Assembly: GCA_025774245.1 (NCBI GenBank)
Contig: JALGWI010000030.1
Span: 1-41,025 of the forward strand
Origin: a bacterium
GTDB lineage: Bacteria > Joyebacterota > Joyebacteria > Joyebacterales > Joyebacteraceae
Reading direction: 5' to 3'
Length of the DNA stretch: 41,025 nt
The stretch's first letter is position 1; each line of letters begins with the position of its first letter. A program made the position numbers and the translations under genes. The notes beneath the pieces were generated by a model. That model was not told where the DNA came from, ran no database searches, and was given only the letters and a program-made list of their open reading frames with translations. Shown here piece by piece: positions 10,201 to 18,974 of the stretch.

Positions 10201-13200
10201 CCGTCGCCGTCGGCATCGTCGTTGGTGGGATCGCCGTCTGCGTCGGCGTCCTCGGCACCCGCCGTGGGGATGCCGTCACCGTCGTCGTCGTCGTCCCGCC
10301 AGTCGCGGGCGGCGTCGGCGTCGGTGTTCTGGATCGGGGCGTTCGAGCCCGTGGCGTTGCCGGGAGCGGGTCCCGCCACAGTATCGTAGGCGTCGTCGAG
10401 CCCATCGCTGTCGGCGTCCGACCCGGTCGGGACCGCGTCGGGCACGCCGTCGTGATCGGCATCGTGTCCTTCGGTGGCGTCGGGGACGTTGTCGCCGTCC
10501 GAGTCGATGTCCAGAAGGTCCGAGACCGCGTCGGTGTCGGTGTGGATCGGAACCAGCGGAGTCCCGCCCTCGTCGGAATCGTACGCTGCGTCGAGGCCGT
10601 CCCCGTCGGCGTCGGTACCAGCCGGAGGGACGTAGGCGCCCTCTGCCTGGGCCTCGACGTTGTCGACGATGCCGTCGCCGTCAGAGTCGATGTCCTGCGC
10701 CGCGGGCACGCCGTCGCCGTCGGTGTCGGCCGGGCCGGCGTTCTCGATCTCATCGACGACGCCGTCGTTGTCGTCGTCGACGTCCGTGACGTCCGGCACG
10801 CCGTCGCCGTCCGTGTCCTCAGTCGAGTCGGGATCGAGATAATCCGGTGTTCCGTCGCCGTCCCCGTCGTCGTTGGTGGGATCGCCGTCCCCGTTGGCGT
10901 CCTCGTCTCCGGCGGTCGGAACACCGTCCCCGTCGTCGTCATCGTCGCGCCAGTCCCGGATCGCGTTGCCGTCGGTGTCCTGAAGCGGAGCGTTCGAACC
11001 GATCGCGTTCCCGGGTCCGGGACCGACCACGGTGTCGTACGCGTCGTCCAGTCCGTCGTCGTCCGTGTCGAGTCCCGCGGGCGTCGCGTCGGCCGCTCCG
11101 TCGTGATTGGCGTCGTGGCCCTCGATGGCGTCGGGGACGTTGTCGTCGTCCGAGTCGGGATCGAGGACGTCCGGGAGGCCGTCGGCGTCCGTGAGGACCG
11201 GCACCAGGAGGGTGCCCCCACTGTGGGGATCGTAGGCGTTGTCGAGCCCGTCCCCGTCTGTGTCGATGCCGCTGGGCGGGACGTAGGTGACTGCCTCCTG
11301 GGCCTCGACGTTGTCGACGATACCGTCCCCGTCGGAGTCGATGTCGGCGCTGTCGGGAATACCGTCACCGTCCGAATCGACGGCTCCTCCTCCCTCCCCG
11401 GCATCGAGGATGCCGTCGTTGTCGTCGTCGATGTCCGTGACGTCCGGCACGCCGTCGCCGTCCGCGTCGCCGGTCGGGGTGCGGTCCAGATAGTCGGGCG
11501 TGCCGTCGCCGTCGCTGTCGTCGTTGGTCGGGTCTCCGTCTCCGTCGGCGTCCTCGGCTCCCGCCGTGGGGATGCCGTCTCCGTCGTCGTCGTCATCGCG
11601 CCAGTCGCGGGTCCCGTTGTCGTCGGTGTCCTGAAGCGGAGCACTGGAGCCGGTCACGTTGCCGGGTCCCGGCCCTTCCACCGTATCGTAGGCGTCGTCG
11701 AGCCCGTCGGCGTCGCTGTCCGTGCCGGTGGGGCCGACGTCGGGCGCGCCGTCGTGGTTCGCGTCGTGTCCCTCGGTGGTGTCGGGTACGTTGTCGTCGT
11801 CCGAGTCGCCGTCGCGGCAATCGAACACGGTGTCGCCGTCGGTATCGACGGGGATCAGGATCGATCCACCGGTGCTGTCGTCGTAGGCGTCGTCGAGCCC
11901 GTCGCCGTCGGTGTCGACGCCCGACGGGGCAACGTAGCCGTCCTCGGTCTGTGCTTCGACGTTGTCGACGATGCCGTCTCCGTCGGCGTCGATGTCGAGC
12001 TCATCGGGGAGCCCGTCTCCGTCGGTGTCGCCCGTTGCCTCGAGGGCATCGAGGATGCCGTCACCATCGTCATCGATGTCGACGTGGTCGGGGATGCCGT
12101 CGGCGTCGGCGTCGGCCGTCGGATCGGGATCGAGATAGTCGGGCGTTCCGTCCCCGTCGCTGTCGTCGTTGGTCGGATCTCCGTCTCCGTCGGCGTCTTC
12201 GTCTCCCGCTGTGGGGATGCCGTCCCCGTCATCGTCGTCGTCGCGCCAATCGCGTGTCGCGTCGCCGTCGGTGTCCTGGAGCGCCGCGTTCGATCCGGTC
12301 TCGTTGCCGGGCGCGGGTCCGGCGACGGTGTCGTAGGCGTCGTCGAGCCCGTCGATGTCGCCGTCGAACCCGATCGAGACGACGTCGGGTACGCCGTCGT
12401 GATCGGCGTCGTGGCCCTCCACGGAGTCCGGGACGTTGTCGTCGTCAGAGTCGGCATCGCGGGCGACGTAGTCCTCCTCAGCCTGTGCTTCGATGTTGTC
12501 GAGGATGCCGTCACCGTCGGAGTCGATGTCGAGACGGTCGGGAAGACCGTCGCCATCTACATCGGAATCGCCGATGTCCTCGACGCTGTCGAGGATCCCG
12601 TCGTTGTCGTCATCAAGATCGTCCTCATCGACGATGCCGTCGCCGTCCGCGTCGTCGGTCGCGGCCCGATCCAGATAGTCGGGGATGCCGTCGCCGTCGC
12701 TGTCGTCGTTCGTGGGGTCACCGTCGCCGTCGGCGTCCTCGTCTCCCGCTGTGGGGATGCCGTCCCCGTCGTCGTCGTCGTCGCGCCAGTCGCGTGTCGC
12801 GTCGCCGTCGGTATCCTGGAGCGCCGCGTTCGATCCGGTCTCGTTACCGGGCGCGGGTCCGGCGACGGTGTCGTAGGCGTCGTCGAGCCCGTCGCCGTCG
12901 CTGTCGGCGCCCAGCGGAACCGTGTCGGGGATCCCGTCGTGGTTCGCGTCGTGCCCCTCGGTGGCGTCGGGCACGTTGTCGTCGTCGGAATCGAGGTCGC
13001 GAAGATCGGGAGCCGTGTCTCCATCGGAGTGGATCGGCGCGATGGGAGTACCGCCGGCGTCAGAGTCGTACGCGTCGTCGAGGCCGTCGCCGTCGCTGTC
13101 GAGGCCGGACGGGGGGACGTAATCCTCCTCCGACTGCCCCTCGATGTTGTCGACGATGCCGTCGCCGTCGGAATCGATGTCGAGATGATCAGGGACCGCG

Positions 13201-13544
13201 TCCCCGTCGATGTCCGCGGCGCCTTCGCCCTCGATCGTGTCGAGAATCCCGTCACCGTCGTCGTCGACGTCCTCGTCGTCCGATACGCCGTCGCCGTCCG
13301 CGTCGGGCGGGAGATCGGGATCGAGATAGTCGGGCGTGCCGTCGCCGTCCATGTCGTCGTTCGTGGGGTCGCCGTCCCCGTCGGCGTCCTCGCCTTCGGC
13401 CGTCGGGACTCCGTCACCGTCGTCGTCGTCGTCGCGCCAGTCGCGGACCCCGTTGTCGTCGGTGTCCTGAAGCGGGGCGTTCGATCCGGTCGCGTTGCCC
13501 TGGCCCGGGCCTGCCACGGTGTCGTACGCGTCGTCGAGTCCGTC
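4227..13544 (-). CDS. Giant outer-membrane protein, C-terminal part: thrombospondin-3-like repeat rod, DUF11/SdrD-like domains and beta-barrel
   Basis: This is the downstream ~3,100 codons of one gene whose beginning lies at 13544-15859 in another frame; a GTG at 13517 is the first possible start in this frame but lies mid-repeat with no ribosome site. From N to C: eight of nine 217-residue super-repeats of Asp-rich DxDGDGxxD calcium-binding motifs (to ~8866); a DUF11-like domain (~8860-8410; [23 protein letters not shown]); SdrD_B/regulatory-like beta domains (~8400-7690; [25 protein letters not shown]); an acidic Ala/Asp/Glu linker (~7680-7560); an Ig-like domain (~7090-6840); then ~870 residues of alternating amphipathic strands, read as an outer-membrane barrel, ending in the aromatic DMVATY typical of such proteins. 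Motifs [12 protein letters not shown] and [15 protein letters not shown] recur, from memory, in DUF11-barrel proteins of other didermic bacteria. Probable role: a calcium-stiffened rod carried by a membrane barrel; function unknown. Confidence 0.8.
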   Translation of the reverse strand, partial: DGLDDAYDTVAGPGQGNATGSNAPLQDTDDNGVRDWRDDDDDGDGVPTAEGEDADGDGDPTNDDMDGDGTPDYLDPDLPPDADGDGVSDDEDVDDDGDGILDTIEGEGAADIDGDAVPDHLDIDSDGDGIVDNIEGQSEEDYVPPSGLDSDGDGLDDAYDSDAGGTPIAPIHSDGDTAPDLRDLDSDDDNVPDATEGHDANHDGIPDTVPLGADSDGDGLDDAYDTVAGPAPGNETGSNAALQDTDGDATRDWRDDDDDGDGIPTAGDEDADGDGDPTNDDSDGDGIPDYLDRAATDDADGDGIVDEDDLDDDNDGILDSVEDIGDSDVDGDGLPDRLDIDSDGDGILDNIEAQAEEDYVARDADSDDDNVPDSVEGHDADHDGVPDVVSIGFDGDIDGLDDAYDTVAGPAPGNETGSNAALQDTDGDATRDWRDDDDDGDGIPTAGDEDADGDGDPTNDDSDGDGTPDYLDPDPTADADADGIPDHVDIDDDGDGILDALEATGDTDGDGLPDELDIDADGDGIVDNVEAQTEDGYVAPSGVDTDGDGLDDAYDDSTGGSILIPVDTDGDTVFDCRDGDSDDDNVPDTTEGHDANHDGAPDVGPTGTDSDADGLDDAYDTVEGPGPGNVTGSSAPLQDTDDNGTRDWRDDDDDGDGIPTAGAEDADGDGDPTNDDSDGDGTPDYLDRTPTGDADGDGVPDVTDIDDDNDGILDAGEGGGAVDSDGDGIPDSADIDSDGDGIVDNVEAQEAVTYVPPSGIDTDGDGLDNAYDPHSGGTLLVPVLTDADGLPDVLDPDSDDDNVPDAIEGHDANHDGAADATPAGLDTDDDGLDDAYDTVVGPGPGNAIGSNAPLQDTDGNAIRDWRDDDDDGDGVPTAGDEDANGDGDPTNDDGDGDGTPDYLDPDSTEDTDGDGVPDVTDVDDDNDGVVDEIENAGPADTDGDGVPAAQDIDSDGDGIVDNVEAQAEGAYVPPAGTDADGDGLDAAYDSDEGGTPLVPIHTDTDAVSDLLDIDSDGDNVPDATEGHDADHDGVPDAVPTGSDADSDGLDDAYDTVAGPAPGNATGSNAPIQNTDADAARDWRDDDDDGDGIPTAGAEDADADGDPTNDDADGDGTPDYLDDDPTDDADGDGLPNTVDIDDDNDGILDATEAAGPTDPDGDGLPSSLDIDSDGDGVVDNIEGQPDAGYVAPSGSDGDGDGLDDAYDPDNGGTPIALVDTDGDTAADVVDADSDDDNVPDSIEGHDADHDGLPDAEPTGFDADGDGLDDAYDTVAAPGPGNPTGSNAPLQNTDGDTPRDWRDDDDDGDGILTAGAEDADGDGDPTNDDADGDGTPDYLDADPTDDADGDGIPDTVDIDDDSDGLTDADEGNGRLDTDADGVPDDLDIDSDGDGIVDNVEGQPDLGYIEPEGTDTDGDGLDDAYDTDSGGTPIALVDTDGDATPDCRDLDSDDDNVPDATEGHDANHDGAPDALPTGADVDGDGLDDAYDTVTSPAPGNATGSNASLQDTDGDAARDWRDDDDDGDGTATAGAEDADGDGDPTNDDADGDGVPDYLDGDPPIEPPTTDAILLRLVAAKKQASVGDIVAYTLVAANTLDRAVEGITLHDRLPSGFKFVEGSGALVRGGHDAAINTPDDERVPLAPAGDRTLVFGPLDFEDGEPVKITYLLRIGAGVLPGEHRNSATPHFGSGIAGNTASATVVVTSDPLLESTTIVGKVFHDRDGDGWQEPAYATGLHVVGGLDEDNYVPNSTSVDYGNGPVAIGDGSVPLARGIDLDDLPGRCGEHDPPEHHRVVVRAGLRRPEATGLTVTTAEGTSVTIDPKGRFRTELRGASATGSNAQIIVVTRDVVPTPGGHAGAHELRITIENHGIEEEGIPGVRLATPAGLVIETDSRGRYHIADVDAGRFDRGRNAIVKVDPTTLPSGAEFTTENPRVLRITHGLMSSIDFGVKLPEESAAKRPQGESPADDAGVDAGADAEPDTGSPPTESSIERNGPAHGISLPGSGVVWATEDAAVSDPRLDVAAPGTAEIAGGRLVEPVRFNLYSNYGAFVDRWEISIGRRGETGLAAPLKVLSGDAIGFGARAEWSGDTDAATPLRAGDELVYVLKVYDGDGRVDETKPRTLRLTDGAASTEGSRGGTTADAGDAIVHGTSNLARRSIPIAGSRVRVHGTGIPDASELRIAGERVPVDPDGRFAVEMMLPPGRHSLAVEMTDGDGGGWADDLVIDVRDRYSFLVGIASLTVGEGDAASSLESRSSEGYFDSGSFVDGRLAFYLRGRFLEKYLVTAQMDTGEDDVEELFRNLDRRDPRAAFRHLDPDRFYLTYGDDSTTFLDTDSQGKFYARVDWDDSRALWGNYNTSLTGTEYGQYNRTLYGAMLRLKTAHQPDGVLRRVEATAFGAEAQTAFAHNEFRATGGSLYYLRDTDVVRGSEKITVEVRDRATGRTLESVALVQGRDYEIDEMQGRVILSRPLTQTADRDGPSIIKDLPLDGSDVLLLIDYEYVPDDLDLGDATYGGRAKGWVAGGVALGGTYVREERDGADYQLVGADLTLETDRGSYIKCEYATSEARQTPSAFVSYDGGLSFGEMNVPSPAEDVAGDAFAVESRLNLADVTGGLRGALGAWWRQRDAGFSVARLAESTSRVTEYGALGQAFFGESLSVLARGAVVEREGNGDDSTYDLEVDYRFLQRWTLGGAMRHETGTRPGSDDTRGTLGALRLGYDVTSTFNVYGTSQLTLDRTDNYVKNDMATLGLKALLYDDLTIRGEASTGDRGKSVDVGADYALSNLHTLYGTYVLSTDRVHGERGVFTVGERGTVSDQLRVFTEHQFAHEDGRPGIMHVYGADFIPNGRATIGASLQTGEIETPTGRIERNVGTLSLSYQRGRTRVGSMLEYRWDDGAKETRQWVTTNALSYRAHESLTATGKFSLSRTEDVEAGCAEAEFAETGLSVAYRPVGHNRVSLLGKYSYLYDLPSRGQDEGDRMDERSHVLSLEAIRAFGRHWELGGKLAHKRGEVRMQLDTEGWIDTRVDFAALRARWHIRHDWDALAEYRWLRVRETKDHRRGALLAIYRGVTEHLKVGIGYNFTEFNDDLTDLDEDRYGWFLDMVATY

Positions 13545-14455
13545 GTGGTGTCCGCGTCCGTATTGACGAGCAGGAGGGGAACCCCACCCGCGTCGGCGTC
13601 GTACGCGTCGTCGAGTCCGTCGCCGTCGCTGTCGATACCGGCGGGCGGTACGTAGGCGCCCTCCGCCTGGCCCTCGACGTTGTCGACGATACCGTCGTTG
13701 TCCGAGTCGATGTCGAGGTGATCGAGCACGCCGTCGCCGTCGGAATCGAGTGCTCCGTCGCCCTCCGTCACGTCGGGCACGCCGTCGTTGTCATCGTCAA
13801 CGTCGATCTCATCGAGGATCCCATCACCGTCCGCGTCGAGCGAGACGTCCGGGTCCAGGTAGTTTGGGGTGCCGTCGCCGTCGTCGTCGTCGTTGGTGGG
13901 ATCGCCGTCGCCGTCCGTGTCCTCGGCCCCGGCCGTGGGCACACCGTCGCCGTCGTCGTCCTCGTCGCGCCAGTCGCGGATCCCGTCCCCATCCGTGTCC
14001 TGAAGCGGCGCGTTCGACCCGGTGTCGCCGCCGGGACCGACTCCGTTCTCGTAGGCGTCGTCGAGCCCGTCCGCGTCGGCATCCGACCCCGACGGCACCG
14101 TGTCGGGGAGCCCGTTGTGGTCCGCGTCGTGCCCCTCGGTGGTGTCCGGCACGTTGTCGTCGTCGGCGTCGAGGTCGAGGTGGTCGGGGAGGGTGTCGCC
14201 GTCGGTGTCGGCCAGCTCGATCGGGGTGCCGCCGCTGTCCGGGTCGTACGCGTCGTCGAGCCCGTCGCCGTCGGAGTCGATTCCCGTGGGCGGGACGTAG
14301 GCGCCCTCGATCTGCGCCTCGACGTTGTCGACGATGCCGTCGCCGTCCGAGTCGACGTCGTGGTCGTCCGGGAGTCCGTCGCCGTCGGTGTCGACGGTTC
14401 CGCCGCCCTCCTGGACGTTGGGGATCCCGTCGCCGTCGCTGTCTGCGTTCACGAC
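8866..14455 (-). repeat. Nine-copy 651-nt (217-codon) tandem super-repeat encoding thrombospondin-3-like calcium motifs
   Basis: Each unit contains [12 protein letters not shown], then DxDGDGxPTNDD, DYLD, [12 protein letters not shown](V/I)[18 protein letters not shown] and GHDA(N/D)HDG blocks. Using the bases encoding the RDWRD block as anchor, copies begin at 8993, 9644, 10295, 10946, 11597, 12242, 12782, 13433 and 13966, giving spacings of 651 (four times), 645, 540, 651 and 533. The 540 unit lacks 37 codons in frame; the 533 unit lacks 118 nt and breaks the frame. Copies are diverged enough to be distinguishable, so this is an old array with later internal deletions. Confidence 0.9.
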
Positions 14456-15859
14456 GATGACAACCGACTGTCCGAAGAAGCTCTCGCGGGCGCACCCGTC
14501 GGTGACGACGAGCGTGATCGAGCACGGCGTGTCGCTGGTCGGAACGGGAGCCGTGTACTGCGTGGAGGCGGCGTTCGGATCCGCGAAGTCGCCGCCGCAG
14601 TCGCTGCTCCATTCGTAGCCGTAGCTCGCGTCGCCTCCGCTGACGACGGCGGAGAGCGACACGGTCTCCCCGGAACCGATCCAGGCAGGAATCGTCGCTT
14701 CGATCTCGAGGCGACTGTCGATGCCGGCCAAGAGCACGAAGTTCAGAAACGCCCTCTGAGCGGCGACGTTCTCCGGGTTCGGGTCCTGGTCGAGTTCCTT
14801 TCCTCCCTCGTACATGACCAGGCCCGCGCCCGGATCGCCGAAGCCGCGGCCCCAGGCGACCGCGGCGGCCGGGCCAGGGGAGAGACCTGGGATGTCGGGA
14901 TGGCTCGGGTCGTAGACGGAGACGACGGTCGACGGCCGCCACCCGCCTTCGAACGGAAGGTAGATCCGCTCGGAGCCGTTGTCGGTCGCTTGGTCGAGGG
15001 GAGGAACGAACTGCATGATCGGGTGGGGCCACGTCGTGTCGTCGTACGTGAAGGGCGGATCGGCGTCCGCGTGGTCGTCCTTGTCGACGAGAGCAGCGAC
15101 GGAGAGGAAGTTCATGTCGGGATCGCTGTCGGGATCACCCGGATCGTCGAGTATCTCCATCTCGCTCGGGGAGTGGGAAGACGCCCAGAGGTACATGCCC
15201 TCGTTCACGCGGGTGAGGATCACGCTGTGGTGGTTCCAGTCGGGATGCGTCTCCGGGAGGGCGAAGAAATCGTCGCAGGCGGTCAGGTCCTCCGCCCTCT
15301 CGATCCGGTAGTGGCTGATCGGGATCTCGGCGTTGTCGAAGTAGTCCGCGACGATCTCGGGCCTGTCGTCGTCCAGAACGGCGACGGGACACGACGTGAG
15401 GACCTCGTAGACGGGTACGCCCTCGATGTCCTCCGCGGTGTACTCGCCGACGACACCGGCGCCTTCCCACACCTCGATGGCTGTCTCGATCGGGCCGTCG
15501 ATGAAATCGCCCGGGACGACGAAGGGTCCGCTTGCGAAGTCCCCGAAGTCCGGGGCGCCGCCGTCGACCTTGCCCGGGTCGATCACCCACCACACCGGGA
15601 CGTGATGGTTCAGGATGAGATCGTAGATGAGGCCGTAGGGCTTGAGCCCGTTCTCGGTGGTCTGGGGCTCCTGCCCCATGTCGACCACGTATGAGCCGGC
15701 GGGGACGGTGAGGTATTCCGTGATCCCGTCGTCGACGGCGCGAGATGTGAGGGGGAGGAGCAGGGACGCAATGGCGAGAAGCGGCAGGAGCGCCTCTCCT
15801 GCCCGGCGCACTGCCGTTCTGTGGACCTTGGGACGGGCGCGCCTCAGGGGCGGGATCAT
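13544..15859 (-). CDS. Giant outer-membrane protein, N-terminal part: signal peptide, N-terminal domain, PKD-like domain and first repeats
   Basis: The start is the ATG at 15859, 8 nt after GGGAAGG; the frame stays open upstream to 16108 but that stretch is Arg/Pro-rich and lacks a ribosome site. The signal peptide has the core [14 protein letters not shown] and a likely cut at SRA. Residues ~35-390 form a globular domain with Trp/His/Asp-rich motifs ([38 protein letters not shown]) that I do not recognise; it could bind or act on a ligand. Residues ~390-470 look PKD/Ig-like ([20 protein letters not shown]). The Asp-rich repeat array follows. At ~13544 the frame leaves the repeat consensus and enters Thr/Arg-rich nonsense, while the consensus continues in the frame of the downstream part; the two parts are therefore one gene of ~3,900 residues with a 118-nt deletion in the repeat. 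Confidence 0.75.
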
Positions 15860-16159
15860 GGCAGCCTTCCCGTTGAGCCCGGTTCCCCGGATCCGGGAAC
15901 GGGGCGACGGCACGTCGTTGCGCGTGCGAAACGAGGCACCTTCGTCCGCCGTCTCGGCTCCGGTCGTGGAGCGCATCGCGGTGATCGGGGGCCCGGGTGG
16001 CAGCCGCTCCGGCGGCCGTGGCGGCCGGTGCGAGCCCGCCAGGGTCCAAGCCACCGCACACCCAGTATCAAGAATATCATGCCCGGCGACCGAGAGCGAG
16101 CGGCGCATGAGCGCCTCGGTTCGGCGTCGCGCGCGGCGCCCCGGCTGTGAGGCGGAGTC

Positions 16160-16188
16160 TTTACATCATCCTCGCGCCGTGCTACTCT
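16160..16188 (+). promoter_or_regulatory. Sigma-70-like promoter for transketolase
   Basis: TTTACA at 16160-16165 and TACTCT at 16183-16188 are separated by 17 nt, placing the transcript start near 16195, about 120 nt before the transketolase ATG. Confidence 0.5.
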
Positions 16189-16201
16189 GGCTCGCCGAAT
16201 G

Positions 16202-16223
16202 GGCCCGGCTGCTGGGCCTTTTT
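16202..16223 (+). promoter_or_regulatory. Terminator-like hairpin in the transketolase leader
   Basis: A 6-bp stem (16202-16207 with 16213-16218, one G-U pair, 5-nt loop) is followed at once by five T residues. It lies just after the predicted transcript start, where it could act as an attenuator. The stem is short, so this is tentative. Confidence 0.3.
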
Positions 16224-16313
16224 GAGTGCGCCGCAAACCTGATCGAAGAAGACAGTGGAGCCACTGGGGGCCCGTTCCCCCGTTGTGCAACTACGTACAG
16301 GAGGGCGATCGAC

Positions 16314-18863
16314 ATGCCGCTCATGGATGCGAAGTCCGGAACGATCCGCAAAGGCTACAGCGTGGAGGAGCTCAAGGAGGCCGCGAACCTGATGCGTGGC
16401 TACGACCTCGTGTCTCTCGCCGCGGCCAAGTCAGGGCACTCGGGTGGCACGCTGTCGATCATGGACATCACAGCGGCCCTCTACCTGCACGAGGCGAACC
16501 ACGATCCGAAGGATCCGCTCTGGGCCGACCGGGACAGGATCCTGTGGTCCGCCGGCCACAAGGCTCCGTCGCTCTACCTCGCGCTCGGCATGGCGGGCTA
16601 CTACGACGTCGAAGACGTCATCACGCTCCGCAGGCTCTACTCTCCCTTTCAGGGACACCCGCACTGGACGAAGCTGCCGGGCATCGAGGCGTCGACCGGT
16701 TCGCTCGGTCAGGGACTCTCGATCGCGGTCGGGAGCGCGCTCGCGGCGAGGCTCAACGGCAAGGACTACCGCGTCTACTGCCTGATGGGCGATGGTGAGC
16801 AGCAGGAAGGCCAGATCTGGGAAGCGGTCATGGAGGCCGGGCACTACAAGCTCGACAACGTCTGCGGGATCATCGACAAGAACCGCCTTCAGATCGACGG
16901 CTGGGTCGAGGAGGTCATGAACGTCGACCCGCTCATCGACAAGTACAAGGCCTTCAACTGGAACGTCATCAGGATCGACGGGCACGACATGGGTCAGATC
17001 GTCCAGGCGTTCGAGGAGGCGAGGACCGTCAAGGGCATGCCGACGCTCATCCTCGCGGACACGACGAAGGGGAAGGGCGTCGATTTCATGGAGGACGTCG
17101 CCGGCTGGCACGGGAAGCCGCCGAACGAGGAGCAGATGTGGGAGGGCCTGAAGCAGCTCGGCCTCGACGAGAAGATCCCCGTCAAGAAGCTCTTCAAGCG
17201 CGTCGAGGAGTACCAGAAGAAGGTGACGAAGGAGCTCGAGGCGAAGCAGCCGAAGTTCTCCAAGAACTACTTCTGGAACGAGACGAAGAACATGAAGGCC
17301 GACATGGATCCCACGAGAAAGGGATTCGGTCGAGCCCTCGCGGATCACGGTGACGACAAGCGCGTCTGCTGCCTCGGCGCGGACATCTCCGGCTCGATCA
17401 CCATCAGCCAGTTCTACGAGAACCATCCGGACAGGAAGGACCGGTGGTTCTCGATGGGGATCGCCGAGCAGTCGGGCACCGGCGTGTGCGCCGGCCTCGC
17501 GAAGGAGGGGAAGCTGCCCGTCTTCGGGACCTACGGCGTCTTCGCTTCCGGAAGAAACCTCGACCAGATCCGCACGACGGTCTGCTACGGGAACTTCAAC
17601 GTGATGATCGCCGGTGCGCACGGCGGTGTCTCGGTGGGTCCGGACGGAGCGACGCACCAGGCCCTGGAGGAGCTCTTCCAGATGTGCGGACTCCCGAACA
17701 TGCACGTCGAGGTGCCGTGTGACTCCATCGAGACGAAGCGTGCAACCGAGCACCTGCTCTTCAAGGTGAAGGGTCCGAAGTACGTGCGGTTCGCCCGTGA
17801 GGCCACGCCCGTCGTGACCGACCTCGAGACCCCCTACGTTTACGGGAAGGCCAACGTCATTCGCTTCCGCGGCGCGAAGGCCGATTTCAAGGATGCGTTC
17901 GATCACTACCTCGCCTCGAAGTACAAGAGCGAGGGCGAGGACATCGCGATCATCGCGTGCGGACCCTCGGTGCCGGAAGCCATGCGAGCCGCCTGGATTC
18001 TCAAGGAGGAGTACGACATTGAGACGCGGGTGGTGAACGTCCACTCGGTCAAACCGCTCGACGAGTCCGCGATCGTCAAGGCGGCGTACGAGACGGGCGT
18101 CGTCGTGACCGCCGAGGAGCATCAGGTCGGCGGGTTCGGGAACCAGGTCGCGGCTGCGATCGGTAAGTCGAAGAAGGTGTATGGGACGCCGATGATCATG
18201 GGGATGATCGGTGTTCTTGACCGGTTCGGCGAGTCGGGCGCGCCGTGGGAGCTCGTGAAGGAGTTCGAGGTCTCGGCCGAGCACATCGCGGCGGAGGCGA
18301 AGAGGCTCTACGATCTGAAGGTGAAGGAGCTCACGAAGAAGGCGCCGGCCAAGAAGAAGACAGCGCCGAAGAAGAAGCCGGCCAAGAAGAAGGTGGCCAA
18401 GAAGAAGGTGGCCAAGAAGAAGGTGGCCAAGAAGAAGGTGGCCAAGAAGAAGGTGGCCAAGAAGAAGCCGGCGAAGAAGAAGGTGGCCAAGAAGAAGCCG
18501 GCGAAGAAGAGGGTGGCCAAGAAGAAGCCGGCGAAGAAGAGGGTGGCCAAGAAGAAGCCGGCGAAGAAGAGGGTGGCCAAGAAGAAGGTCGCAAAGAAGA
18601 AGCCGGCGAAGAAGAAGGTCACTAGGAAGAAGCCGGCGAAGAAGAAGGTCACTAGGAAGAAGCCGGCGAAGAAGAAGGTCACTAGGAAGAAGACCGCGCC
18701 GAAGAAGAAGGTCGCGAAGAGGAAGACGGCGAAGAGGAAGGTGGCCAAGAAGAAGGTGGCCAAGAGGAAGACGGCCAAGAGGAAGACGGCGAAGAAGAAG
18801 GTCACCAGGAAGAAGACCACGAAGAAGAAGGCTGCGCGGAAGCCCGCGCGGAAGAAGCGCTAG
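16314..18863 (+). CDS. tkt: Transketolase with long lysine/alanine-rich C-terminal tail
   Basis: The ATG at 16314 follows AGGAGGG by 8 nt; the frame is open further upstream but without a start signal. The 849-residue product has a complete single-chain transketolase (residues 1-~670): the thiamine-diphosphate motif [14 protein letters not shown] near residue 158 with downstream IIDKNRLQ, the substrate/cofactor His motifs [15 protein letters not shown] and GWHGKPP, the catalytic-Glu segment MGIAEQSG near residue 380, and the C-terminal domain ([20 protein letters not shown]). It transfers two-carbon units between sugar phosphates in the non-oxidative pentose phosphate pathway. Residues ~674-849 are an extra tail of [10 protein letters not shown] repeats resembling histone H1-like bacterial proteins; transketolases normally stop at ~620-670 residues. 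It is transcribed alone, from its own promoter to a strong terminator. Confidence 0.95.
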   Translation: MPLMDAKSGTIRKGYSVEELKEAANLMRGYDLVSLAAAKSGHSGGTLSIMDITAALYLHEANHDPKDPLWADRDRILWSAGHKAPSLYLALGMAGYYDVEDVITLRRLYSPFQGHPHWTKLPGIEASTGSLGQGLSIAVGSALAARLNGKDYRVYCLMGDGEQQEGQIWEAVMEAGHYKLDNVCGIIDKNRLQIDGWVEEVMNVDPLIDKYKAFNWNVIRIDGHDMGQIVQAFEEARTVKGMPTLILADTTKGKGVDFMEDVAGWHGKPPNEEQMWEGLKQLGLDEKIPVKKLFKRVEEYQKKVTKELEAKQPKFSKNYFWNETKNMKADMDPTRKGFGRALADHGDDKRVCCLGADISGSITISQFYENHPDRKDRWFSMGIAEQSGTGVCAGLAKEGKLPVFGTYGVFASGRNLDQIRTTVCYGNFNVMIAGAHGGVSVGPDGATHQALEELFQMCGLPNMHVEVPCDSIETKRATEHLLFKVKGPKYVRFAREATPVVTDLETPYVYGKANVIRFRGAKADFKDAFDHYLASKYKSEGEDIAIIACGPSVPEAMRAAWILKEEYDIETRVVNVHSVKPLDESAIVKAAYETGVVVTAEEHQVGGFGNQVAAAIGKSKKVYGTPMIMGMIGVLDRFGESGAPWELVKEFEVSAEHIAAEAKRLYDLKVKELTKKAPAKKKTAPKKKPAKKKVAKKKVAKKKVAKKKVAKKKVAKKKPAKKKVAKKKPAKKRVAKKKPAKKRVAKKKPAKKRVAKKKVAKKKPAKKKVTRKKPAKKKVTRKKPAKKKVTRKKTAPKKKVAKRKTAKRKVAKKKVAKRKTAKRKTAKKKVTRKKTTKKKAARKPARKKR
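18333..18860 (+). repeat. Tandem 15-nt repeats encoding the lysine-rich tail of transketolase
   Basis: AAGAAG-rich codons repeat with a period of mostly 15 nt (one KKKVA or KKKPA unit), becoming KR/KT-rich after ~18690. Runs of identical units at 18370-18460 and related units to 18680 suggest growth by slippage. Base use is A/G only on the coding strand, unlike the rest of the window. Confidence 0.9.
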
Positions 18864-18892
18864 ATCGGTCCGACCAGCTCGCGGAGAAGCAG

Positions 18893-18925
18893 ACGGGCCG
18901 CCCCCTCTTGGGGCGGCCCGTTTAG
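18893..18925 (+). terminator. Intrinsic terminator after transketolase
   Basis: A perfect 12-bp GC-rich stem (18893-18904 with 18910-18921, 5-nt loop) ends in TTTAGTTT, 30 nt past the stop codon. Confidence 0.85.
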
Positions 18926-18974
18926 TTTGTGTGCGGGGGGCGAGCGACGTCCGTACGCGAGGGCCCTCGTCCCG

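Larger units (their letters stand above)
15860..16313. other. Divergent intergenic region between the giant barrel gene and transketolase
   Basis: These 454 bases hold no convincing gene. They carry a sigma-70-like promoter and a small terminator-like hairpin on the plus strand for transketolase. AT-rich bases at about 16066-16080 may contain the promoter of the minus-strand barrel gene, but I could not match a -35/-10 pair there. Confidence 0.5.

Noticed and set aside
12557-13543. Continuation of the N-terminal barrel-gene frame past the repeat junction
   Set aside because: After 13544 this frame gives Thr/Arg/Pro-rich nonsense while the repeat consensus continues in the other frame; it is out-of-frame readthrough.
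7731-13655. A plus-strand open frame of 1,974 codons opposite the repeat array
   Set aside because: It is the mirror of GAC/GGC/GTC-rich repeat codons on the minus strand, giving Val/Asp/Gly/Ala-only sequence with no start signal; the minus-strand frame has domains, a signal peptide and a barrel.
8866-14455. CRISPR or satellite array
   Set aside because: Units are 651 nt, coding in phase and diverged; there is no short repeat/unique spacer pattern and no cas gene.
11951-15694. Plus-strand open frame rich in Arg/Cys, then Val
   Set aside because: A shadow of the same repeats; composition is unlike any protein and it ignores unit boundaries.
15642-16313. Upstream in-frame extension of transketolase
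   Set aside because: It would overlap the barrel gene's signal peptide, is Arg-rich, and lies before the predicted promoter; the ATG at 16314 has an excellent ribosome site.
18308-18820. Minus-strand frame of Phe/Leu/Ala repeats resembling a membrane protein
   Set aside because: Antisense of the AAG-rich lysine tail; no ribosome site and wholly inside a confident gene.
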